From Thermomicrobiales bacterium (GTDB lineage: Bacteria; Chloroflexota; Chloroflexia; Thermomicrobiales; CADCWN01): a stretch of DNA of 64,000 nucleotides. The notes beneath the pieces were generated by a model that made no database searches, was not told the origin of the DNA, and was given only the letters and a program-made list of their open reading frames with translations. Below are positions 56,992 through 64,000 of the stretch, piece after piece. Numbering within the stretch: position 1 is the first letter of the stretch; each line of letters opens with the position of its first letter. Made by a program: the position numbers and the translations under genes. The stretch covers positions 14,882 to 78,881 of the forward strand of contig JAUJMV010000012.1 of NCBI GenBank assembly GCA_030446685.1, given 5' to 3'.

Positions 56992-57375
56992 ATGGAACAA
57001 TGGCGCAAGGAATGGCAGCGCGCCCAGCGCGAAATCCAGCAGGCCCGCGCCGCCCAGCGCGACCGCGAGCGGGGCGGCCAGGCCGCGCGGGTACTGCCGC
57101 ACCACCAGACCGTCTACCGCGGCGCGCAGGCCGCCTTCTTCGAGGATCGCGAGGGGGAAGACGCCGAGCGGGTGCGGATCGAGGCCGCGGTCGTGGCGGC
57201 ACCGGGCGCCGCGCCGCGCCCAGCGCGCCCGGTGCGCCGCTCGGCCACCCCGCCGCTGTCGCGTCTGCTGCAAACGCCCGCCGCCCTCCGGCAGGCGTTC
57301 ATCCTCAGCGAGGTCATCGGCCCGCCGAAGGCGTTGCGCCCCCCGACGATCGGGGGTGACACAGAGTCCGGTTGA
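56992..57375 (+). CDS. Hypothetical protein following floA
   Basis: 127 residues, hydrophilic. The N-terminal third is a charged, possibly coiled-coil helix ('QWRKEWQRAQREIQQARAAQ'), the middle 'PHHQTVYRGAQAAFFEDREG' and C-terminal 'LSRLLQTPAALRQAFILSEV', 'IGPPKALRPP' look folded and end with a proline-rich tail. No family recognised. It begins 77 bases after floA, likely in the same transcript. Confidence 0.7.
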   Translation: MEQWRKEWQRAQREIQQARAAQRDRERGGQAARVLPHHQTVYRGAQAAFFEDREGEDAERVRIEAAVVAAPGAAPRPARPVRRSATPPLSRLLQTPAALRQAFILSEVIGPPKALRPPTIGGDTESG

Positions 57376-57417
57376 GCGGGCGCGGTTCCTCGGCGCCGGG
57401 CGGACCTCTCCGTCCGG

Positions 57418-57441
57418 CCCCTCCCCTACGATGGGGAGGGG
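57418..57441. terminator. Hairpin 'cccctcccct'/'ggggagggg' after the nfeD-floA operon
   Basis: Ten-base stem with a short loop, preceded by a second small stem (57399-57416). It lies 43 bases past the last gene. A similar hairpin stands at 60760-60784. Confidence 0.6.
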
Positions 57442-57784
57442 AGTAGGTCGTGCCACGCCATCCGTGGTCAGCCAGATTCGGCATGAGATAACGCTGGCGA
57501 GCGGCGGGCATCCTGGTAGCCGGCAGCAAACCCCTCCATAGGGATAGCGCGGACTCGGGATTAGCGCCCGGCCACTGCATGGCGTCCGGTATTCCGTCCC
57601 CGCAGCGGTGGCACGCGGCGGGGACCGGGACGGTTGTGCGCCCGGACTTCGGGCGCCGCAGCCAGACGGGCGGGCGATACGGCCCCCTGCCGGTGTCGGC
57701 ACGCGAGTGGAAGGAGTCGGCGGGTTCCCGCATCTTCTAGAGCGGCTCGCGGAAGGGTTGCACCGCGGGTCAGCACCGATCGGT

Positions 57785-57808
57785 GGGGGCGTTCAACTGA
57801 ACGCCCCC
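57785..57808. terminator. Perfect 11-bp hairpin upstream of the ABC exporter
   Basis: 'gggggcgttca' and 'tgaacgccccc' separated by two bases. Its position 135 bases before the ABC ATPase start could be a transcript end or a leader element; no T-run. Confidence 0.55.
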
Positions 57809-57942
57809 GCCTTGCCCCGGCATACGCTAACCATTCCGAGAACCGTTGTAATAGGGGAGCGATGCGCCAGGGTCGCGCGCCGATAGGCACCGCGGCCGAC
57901 GCAAGGTGGAGCAGTGCCCGCGGCGGACGTGGAGGGTCAGGG

Positions 57943-58872
57943 GTGACGACGATGATCGCGACCGAGGGGCTGACGAAGGAATACGGCGGCGCGCGCGGCA
58001 TCCGCGAGGTGTCGCTGACGGTGGACGAGGGCGAGATCTTCGGCTTCCTCGGGCCGAACGGCGCGGGCAAGACGACCATGATCCGCCTGCTGATGGGCCT
58101 GCTGCGCCCGACCGCCGGGGGCGCGACGATCGCCGGGCTCGACTGCTGGGCGCAGACGACCCGGGTCAAGCGGCTCGTCGGCTACCTCCCCGGCGAATTC
58201 ACCTTCGACCCCGGCCTCACCGGCGCGCAGATCCTCACCTACCTGGGCAACCTGCGCGGCGGCGTGGACGGCGCGCATCTGCGGCGGCTGATCGCGCGGC
58301 TGGGACTCGACCCCGGCAAGCGCTTCCGCGCCTATTCGCGCGGCAACAAGCAGAAGATCGGGCTGGTCCAGGCCTTCATGCACCGCCCGCGCCTCCTCAT
58401 CCTCGACGAGCCGACGGGCGGCCTCGACCCGCTCAACCAGCAGACCTTCTACGACCTCGTCGCCGAGGCGCACGCCGGCGGCGCGACGGTCTTCCTCTCC
58501 TCGCACATCCTGCCGGAGGTGGAGCACATCTGCCAGCGCGTCGGCATCATCCGCGAGGGCCGGCTCGTGACGGTCGACGAGGTGGCCGCCCTGAAGGATC
58601 TCAAGCAGCACGTCGTCGAGATCACCTTCCCGGCGCCGGCCTCGCCCGACCCGTTCGCCGCCCTCCCAGGCGTGCGCGACGCGGCCCCGATCGCCGACGG
58701 CCGCGTCCTGCGCCTCACCGTCGCGGGCGACCTCCGCGATGTCCTGCAGATCGCGGCCCGGCACGACGCCACCAACCTGGTCACGCGCGAGCCGAGCCTC
58801 GAAGAGATCTTCCTCGGCTTCTACGCGCCGGAACCGGACGAAAGCCGGCAGGTGGCCGTCGGCAGTCGGTGA
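57943..58872 (+). CDS. ABC transporter ATP-binding protein (exporter)
   Basis: Nucleotide-binding subunit: Walker A 'GPNGAGKTTM', Q-loop 'LPGEFTFDPGL', signature 'YSRGNKQKIGLVQAF', Walker B 'LLILDEPTGGLDPL', H-loop 'FLSSHILPEVE'. The C-terminal regulatory domain 'VEITFPAPASPDPFAAL' and 'PSLEEIFLGFYAPE' is typical of the drug/lipid exporter (DRA/ABC-2) type. GTG 57943 is chosen because 'ggaggg' is six bases upstream; ATG 57952 is the alternative. The permease follows 17 bases later. Confidence 0.94.
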   Translation: MTTMIATEGLTKEYGGARGIREVSLTVDEGEIFGFLGPNGAGKTTMIRLLMGLLRPTAGGATIAGLDCWAQTTRVKRLVGYLPGEFTFDPGLTGAQILTYLGNLRGGVDGAHLRRLIARLGLDPGKRFRAYSRGNKQKIGLVQAFMHRPRLLILDEPTGGLDPLNQQTFYDLVAEAHAGGATVFLSSHILPEVEHICQRVGIIREGRLVTVDEVAALKDLKQHVVEITFPAPASPDPFAALPGVRDAAPIADGRVLRLTVAGDLRDVLQIAARHDATNLVTREPSLEEIFLGFYAPEPDESRQVAVGSR

Positions 58873-58889
58873 GATCGGAGGCGACCGCG

Positions 58890-60536
58890 ATGCTCCGCTC
58901 CGTCTGGACCAAGACCCTGCGCGATTACCGCGTCGCGATCCTCGGCTGGGGGCTCGGCCTGGCGCTGCTGCTCTACGCCACCCTCGCCGCCTACGCCACG
59001 CAGATCACCACGCCCCAGGCGCGGGCGCAGTTCGCGCAACTGGCCGAGACCTTCCGCTTCTTCGCCGAGCCGATCGAGGTCACCACGCCGACCGGCTTCG
59101 CGACCTGGCGCATCATGGGCCTGACGCCGGTGCTGCTCGGCATCTGGGCGATCCTCGCGGGGGCGCGGCTGGTGCGCGGCGCGGAGGAGCGCGGCGCGCT
59201 CGACATCGTCCTGGCGACGCCGCGCTCGCGGGCGCGCGTCCTGGCGGAGGGGATCGCCGCGCGGGTGGCGGCGCTGGCGATCGTCGGCGTGCTGCTCGGC
59301 CTCGGCGCGCTGGCGGGCGAGGCGGCGGCCGGTGTCCCCGCCGCCCCCGGCGGCGCGCTCCTGGCGGGGCTGAATGTCAGCCTGACGGCGCTGGTCTTCG
59401 GCCTGCTGGCCCTGCTCCTCTCGCAGTTCGTGACCCGGGCCGGGGCCGCCGCCGGCGCCGCGGCCGGCCTGATGATCCTCGCCTGGGTCGTCGACGGCAC
59501 CGGCCGCGCCGCGCCGGACCTGGCCTGGGTCAGCCGCCTCTCCCCGTTCCACCTCTACGGGCTGAGCAAGCCCCTGATCGCCTCCTACGGCGCCGATCCG
59601 GGCGCGCTCCTGGGCCTCGCCGCGCTCGCCGCCATCCTGGGTGGGGCCAGCTTCCCGCTCTTCGCGCGGCGCGATCTCGGCGGGACGGCCTGGTCGTGGC
59701 GCGGCGGGGCGCGACAGGCCGACGGGGGGCGGGCCCTCACCGGGGCGGCGCGGGACCACTCGCTGCGTGGCCTCTTGCCGCGTGCCCTGCGCGCCGACGC
59801 GCCGGCGATCGCCTGGTGGACATTCGGCCTGGCGCTGTACGTTGCCTGGGTCACCGGCGTCGCGCGGGCCACCAGGGACACGCTGCGCGCGATCCTGGAA
59901 GGGTCGCCGTTCTTCCGGCAGTTCCTCGGAGGCGTTGGGCTCGGCACCGACGCCGGGTTCCTCTCCGGCGTCCTCTTCGCCTTCCTGCCGGTCTTGCTCG
60001 CGCTCTACGCGCTGACACAGGCGGGGGGCTGGGCGCGCGATCTCGACGCCGGGCGCCTGGAACTCGTCCTCGGCACGCCGATCCCGCGCTGGCGGGTCTT
60101 CCTCGGGTCGTGGGGCGCGACCCTCGCCGCGCTGATCCTCGCGCCGCTCGCCCTCTGGCTCGTCGCGCTCGTCAGCTTCCGCGCCTGGGGCCTCCAGGTC
60201 GACGGCGGCAACCTCGCCGCCGCCTTCGTCGGCTTCCTGCCGCTCGAACTGACCGTCGCCGCGCTCGTCTACGCGCTCGCCGGGCGCCTATCGGCGGGCG
60301 CGGTCAGCGGCCTCGTCGGCGGTCTGATCGCCCTCTCCTTCGTGGCCGAACTGCTCAACTCGCTGCTCAACCTGCCCGCCTGGATCGCCGGCCTCTCCCT
60401 CTTCCACCAGTACGGCGCCCCGCTCCTCGACGGCCCGCGCCCCGGCCCCTGGCTCGCCCTCACCGCCCTCGCCGCGGCCCTGCTCGCGCTCGGCCTCGCC
60501 CAGTTCACCCGCGCCGACCTCCAGCGCGGCGGGTGA
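58890..60536 (+). CDS. ABC exporter permease, double-length (ABC-2 type)
   Basis: 549 residues, about 12 membrane helices as two tandem ABC-2-like halves: each begins with an amphipathic entry helix ('MLRSVWTKTLRDYRVAILGW'; 'LRADAPAIAWWTFGLALYVA') and contains the conserved 'EERGALDIVLATPRSRARVL' / 'DLDAGRLELVLGTPIPRWRV' loop. It would form the membrane pore alone with an ATPase dimer. Substrate unknown. 'ggaggcg' precedes ATG 58890. Confidence 0.9.
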   Translation: MLRSVWTKTLRDYRVAILGWGLGLALLLYATLAAYATQITTPQARAQFAQLAETFRFFAEPIEVTTPTGFATWRIMGLTPVLLGIWAILAGARLVRGAEERGALDIVLATPRSRARVLAEGIAARVAALAIVGVLLGLGALAGEAAAGVPAAPGGALLAGLNVSLTALVFGLLALLLSQFVTRAGAAAGAAAGLMILAWVVDGTGRAAPDLAWVSRLSPFHLYGLSKPLIASYGADPGALLGLAALAAILGGASFPLFARRDLGGTAWSWRGGARQADGGRALTGAARDHSLRGLLPRALRADAPAIAWWTFGLALYVAWVTGVARATRDTLRAILEGSPFFRQFLGGVGLGTDAGFLSGVLFAFLPVLLALYALTQAGGWARDLDAGRLELVLGTPIPRWRVFLGSWGATLAALILAPLALWLVALVSFRAWGLQVDGGNLAAAFVGFLPLELTVAALVYALAGRLSAGAVSGLVGGLIALSFVAELLNSLLNLPAWIAGLSLFHQYGAPLLDGPRPGPWLALTALAAALLALGLAQFTRADLQRGG

Positions 60537-60590
60537 GCGCGGCACCGGCACTGGTTATACCCCTGGCCTCCAGAGCGCCGCGTAGGATTG

Positions 60591-60697
60591 GTGGGGGCAG
60601 CCCCCCGGCCCGCGTAGCCTGCCATCGACGTATCCGGCGGGCCGCGGCGGTGGGGCGGCCCTGCGAGGCCGCGGGCACCCACGGGGGGCTGCCTCTG
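60591..60697. repeat. Palindromic dispersed repeat, copy 2
   Basis: Arms 'ggcagcccccc' / 'ggggggctgcc' plus inner 'gcccgc/gcgggc'. Aligned to the reverse complement of 44136-44248 it is about 83% identical over 64 bases and shares the same order of blocks. It sits between the ABC permease stop and convergent ctaB. Confidence 0.75.
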
Positions 60698-60759
60698 CAC
60701 GCCAGATGCCCGCATGCGCGTGCGCCGATAGGCACGAACGGAGCCTGGTCGACCAATCT

Positions 60760-60784
60760 CCCCTCCCCAACGTTGGGGGAGGGG
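60760..60784. terminator. Hairpin between convergent ABC permease and ctaB
   Basis: 'cccctccccaac' / 'gttgggggagggg', nearly perfect, 24 bases from the ctaB stop. Likely a two-way terminator. Confidence 0.6.
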
Positions 60785-60807
60785 TCGGGGATGGGGGGCG
60801 TTCCCGG

Positions 60808-61770
<963 letters not shown>

Positions 61771-62456
61771 CCCCCCACCGGCGACGCCATTGTCGCCGTT
61801 CCCGATCGGCGTGGTACGGCTGCTGGCAACAGAACGGCCAGGAGCCGCGGCCTGCCGGGGCCTGTCTTGTCGGCCCCACGATCATTCTACCAGAGCCTCT
61901 AGAGCGCCACAACGAAACGTAACAGTTCAGGGTCGGGTGCGCGGTGAGCGGGCATCGGCGAGCCGCCCGCCCGATCGCGCGGCCGCCGCCCCGCCCCCCC
62001 GCCCCCTGGCACCGCCCGCCCCCGCCGCCGGGTCCGATCGGTATCCGGGCGCGCACGCCCCGCCCCCGCGCGGGCGCGCCCGGCCGCGAGAGGGGCGTTT
62101 TCGCGAAACGAACCGCCCTTGACTGGCACGATTGTGGCGTCTCAGCAAGGAAAACGACCCCAGCGACGGGTCGGGAGGACGGCCGGAATGACCCCCAAAT
62201 CCCCCCCATTTTCCCCCCGCGCCGTGTCGCGCCCAGGCGTGGCCGCCCCGCCCCGCCTCGGTTCGGCCCATCGGCCCCTCCTCCCCCGCCCGCTCCCGGC
62301 ATCGGGAGCGGGAAGGGCCACCTGGCACCGCGCCCCCCGCCGGGGGGCAAAGGGCCAGCCTACTCCGAACTGTGACAACGAAACGCCTTGTCCCACGGGG
62401 CATGAAGGGGGGGCGCCCGGAGGGGTGGGACGGCGCAGGCCCGAGAGGAAGATGCG
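61771..62456. other. Intergenic region upstream of ctaB and downstream of thrC
   Basis: Contains the ctaB promoter (61884-61912). The rest (61,920-62,450) is pyrimidine-rich on the plus strand with G/C homopolymer runs and no supported gene. Short frames here have no ribosome-binding site. Confidence 0.5.
61884..61912 (-). promoter_or_regulatory. ctaB promoter
   Basis: Minus strand TTGTGG (61912-61907), 17-bp spacer, TAGAAT (61889-61884); the start lies ~110 bases before the ctaB ATG. Confidence 0.6.
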
Positions 62457-62735
62457 TCAGTGGACCCCCGCCGGGCGGAGCGCCTCGATCGCCTCCGCGC
62501 CGGGGACGTCGCTTTTCCACTCAACCCGCGTCAGCGCATCGCGCGTCACGCCGATCATATCCTCGATGAGCGCCGCCAGCCGTTCGGCTCGGCTTTCCCA
62601 GGCCGCTTCCTGTAGCACGATCAGCGTGTTCTGGAGTTCGACCAGACTCGGCTGATCGTGACGCTCCGCCGCATCCAATAGCCGCTGGCGCAGGGAATGG
62701 AGGAGAGCGGGTGGTGGCGCCGCCGTCCGCTCCAT
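62457..62735 (-). CDS. Small helical hypothetical protein overlapping thrC
   Basis: 92 residues from ATG 62735, overlapping the thrC stop (ATGA). All-helical appearance: 'LLHSLRQRLLDAAERHDQPS', 'LVELQNTLIVLQEAAWESRA', 'ERLAALIEDMIGVTRDALTR'. No family recognised. The frame overlap implies it is translated with threonine synthase. Confidence 0.7.
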   Translation of the reverse strand: MERTAAPPPALLHSLRQRLLDAAERHDQPSLVELQNTLIVLQEAAWESRAERLAALIEDMIGVTRDALTRVEWKSDVPGAEAIEALRPAGVH

Positions 62736-63958
62736 CACGCGATGCGCTCGCCGACCGCCGGGTCGTTGGGGTCGAGGACCGGCAGATCGAGGCGCAGCAG
62801 TTCGGTGTGCTTGAGTCCGGCCCCGGTGCTGAAGGCGACCACGCGCTCGTCGCCGGTCAGGAAGCCGCGTTCGCGCAGCGCACGGGTGGCGGCGAAGGTG
62901 GCGGCGGCCTCGGGCGAGGGGTAGAGCCCTTCCAGGCGCGCGACCTCGCGCGTGGTGGTCAAGATCTCGTCGTCGCTGACGGTGAGGGCGGTGCCGCCGC
63001 TCTCGCGGATCGCGCCGAGGATCAGGTAGTCGCCGACCGCGACCGGCACGCGGATGCCGGGGGCCAGGGTGTGCGCGCCGGGCCAGAGGGGCGCGTGGTC
63101 CTCGCCCCGCTCGAAGGCGCGGACGATCGGCGCGCAGCCGTCCGACTGCACGCAGACCATCTTCGGGCGCGCGGGGCCGATCAGCCCCAGCGCCTCCATC
63201 TCCGCGAAGGCTTTCCACATGCCGACGATGCCGGTGCCGCCGCCGGTCGGGTAGACGATGACCTCGGGCAGCTCCCAGCCGAGCTGCTCGGCGATCTCGT
63301 AGCCCATCGTCTTCTTGCCCTCGACGCGGTAGGGCTCCTTGAGGGTCGAGACGTCGAACCAGCCCCGCGCGGCGGCGTGCTCGCGCACGATCTTGCCGGC
63401 GTCGTTGATCAGGCCGTCGACCAGGTAGACGCGCGCCCCGTAGGCGGCGCATTCCCCCTTCATGATCGGGGGGGTGTCCTGCGGCATGAAGACGTAGGCC
63501 GCCAGCCCCGCCCGCGCGGCGTAGGCCGCCATCGCGGAGGCGGCGTTGCCGGCCGAGGGGATCGCGACCGCCGCGATGCCGAGCTCCTTCGCGCGCGAGA
63601 TCGCCATGCAGAGCCCGCGCGCCTTGAACGAGCCGGTCGGGTTGAGCCCCTCGTCCTTCGCCATGAGACCCGGCACGCCGACCGCCGCGCCGAAGCGCGC
63701 CAGCGGCAGCAGCGGCGTCCCCCCCTCGCCGAGGGTCACGACGTTGGCCGGGTCGCGCACCGGCAGCACCTCGTGATAGCGCCAGAGCGTGAACGGGCGC
63801 CGCGCCAGCGCCTCGCGCGTCAGGGCCTTGCCGGCGGCCCGCAAATCGTAGCGCGGGTAGAGCACCTTCGCGCAGGCCGGGCAGAGGGTGTGCCGCTCGT
63901 CCGCCGCGTAGGTCGCCCCGCAGTTGGTGCATTCGAGGTGCGTGAGGTAGCTGTGCAT
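62735..63958 (-). CDS. thrC: Threonine synthase
   Basis: PLP enzyme converting O-phosphohomoserine to threonine, 407 residues. N-terminal zinc-ribbon-like 'LECTNCGATYAADERHTLCP', entry segment 'VTLGEGGTPLLPLARFG', PLP-lysine motif 'LNPTGSFKARGLCMA', 'IPSAGNAASAMAAYAARAGL', and glycine-rich phosphate loop 'VYPTGGGTGIVGMWKAF'. These are the archaeal/class II-like short threonine synthase features. Starts at ATG 63958 ('MHSYLTHLECTNCG'). Confidence 0.95.
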   Translation of the reverse strand: MHSYLTHLECTNCGATYAADERHTLCPACAKVLYPRYDLRAAGKALTREALARRPFTLWRYHEVLPVRDPANVVTLGEGGTPLLPLARFGAAVGVPGLMAKDEGLNPTGSFKARGLCMAISRAKELGIAAVAIPSAGNAASAMAAYAARAGLAAYVFMPQDTPPIMKGECAAYGARVYLVDGLINDAGKIVREHAAARGWFDVSTLKEPYRVEGKKTMGYEIAEQLGWELPEVIVYPTGGGTGIVGMWKAFAEMEALGLIGPARPKMVCVQSDGCAPIVRAFERGEDHAPLWPGAHTLAPGIRVPVAVGDYLILGAIRESGGTALTVSDDEILTTTREVARLEGLYPSPEAAATFAATRALRERGFLTGDERVVAFSTGAGLKHTELLRLDLPVLDPNDPAVGERIA

Positions 63959-64000
63959 TTAACCCTTTCCGTTCGACGCAACGCACCCGCGCCGGCGGGT

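Larger units (their letters stand above)
57376..57942. other. Intergenic region with two terminator-like hairpins
   Basis: No gene supported. Hairpins at 57418-57441 and 57785-57808 are listed separately. Open frames extending upstream of the ABC gene start lack ribosome-binding sites and protein character. Confidence 0.5.

Noticed and set aside
62115-62140. 'tggcacgattgtggc' resembles a sigma-54 promoter
   Set aside because: One mismatch in the -12 box, no plus-strand gene downstream, and no sigma-54 activator or rpoN in view; probably chance.

Overview
The window is a GC-rich bacterial chromosome segment. Its gene content (mreD-mrdA-minCDE, a long NfeD/FloA pair, a seven-gene Mnh/Mrp antiporter operon, HXXEE and WYL proteins, secreted proteins with tandem 'YFERxRxEYHPEH' repeats, Pro/Thr-rich lipoproteins) and its intergenic tandem-repeat hairpins suggest a Chloroflexota bacterium, probably near Thermomicrobia. 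That placement is inferred from gene content only. Promoters where visible are housekeeping type (TTGACA-17-TATAAT), and a GAAC-N4-GTTC palindrome in front of DNA polymerase IV points to Gram-positive-style LexA control.

Layout. 1-8 kb: shape and division genes (mreD, mrdA, minC, minD, minE). mrdA is broken by 2.8 kb of interwoven partial copies of mreD and mrdA. 8-12.6 kb: a lipoprotein/TolB-like gene interrupted by a 3.17-kb element with 49-bp terminal inverted repeats; inside lie a DDE transposase and an alkaline-phosphatase-superfamily phosphodiesterase. 12.9-28.4 kb: metabolic and regulatory genes (TPP enzyme, ECF sigma, M20 peptidase, GH38 mannosidase, MarR/cupin pair with a shared operator, three DinB-fold genes, YcaQ, isochorismatase-type hydrolase, WYL regulator). 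28.5-33.4 kb: a sigma/zinc-finger/membrane/BACON fusion and a secreted kelch protein. 33.6-42 kb: LexA-boxed dinB, a zinc-ribbon protein, a sigma-like gene, HU, typA, an SMI1 gene between inverted repeats, an HXXEE membrane protein and an ECF/anti-sigma pair. 42-45 kb: an ABC exporter and a nitrilase-family amidohydrolase. 45-54 kb (minus strand): CBS protein, SLC13/ArsB-type permease, DUF421 protein and mnhABCDEFG, possibly one ion-homeostasis transcription unit. 54-57.4 kb: NfeD, FloA and a small protein. 57.9-64 kb: a second ABC exporter, ctaB, and threonine synthase with a small overlapping gene.

The most interesting non-coding signals are: (i) two divergent promoters (about 53.9 and 54.1 kb) whose transcripts begin with the same two-hairpin leader, one copy ending in a U8 terminator; (ii) a family of intergenic hairpins whose arms are short tandem repeats, with a different repeat unit at each locus but always mirrored between the arms, two of them read into protein C-termini; (iii) a ~110-bp palindromic repeat present twice (44.1 and 60.6 kb); (iv) the transposable element with a co-operonic phosphodiesterase.

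More than a dozen genes carry frame breaks, concentrated in three patches (2.3-5.1, 8.0-12.5 and 32.2-33.4 kb). Because the protein frames on both sides of each break remain good, local sequence or assembly error is at least as likely as gene decay. Biological conclusions drawn from those patches should be held loosely.
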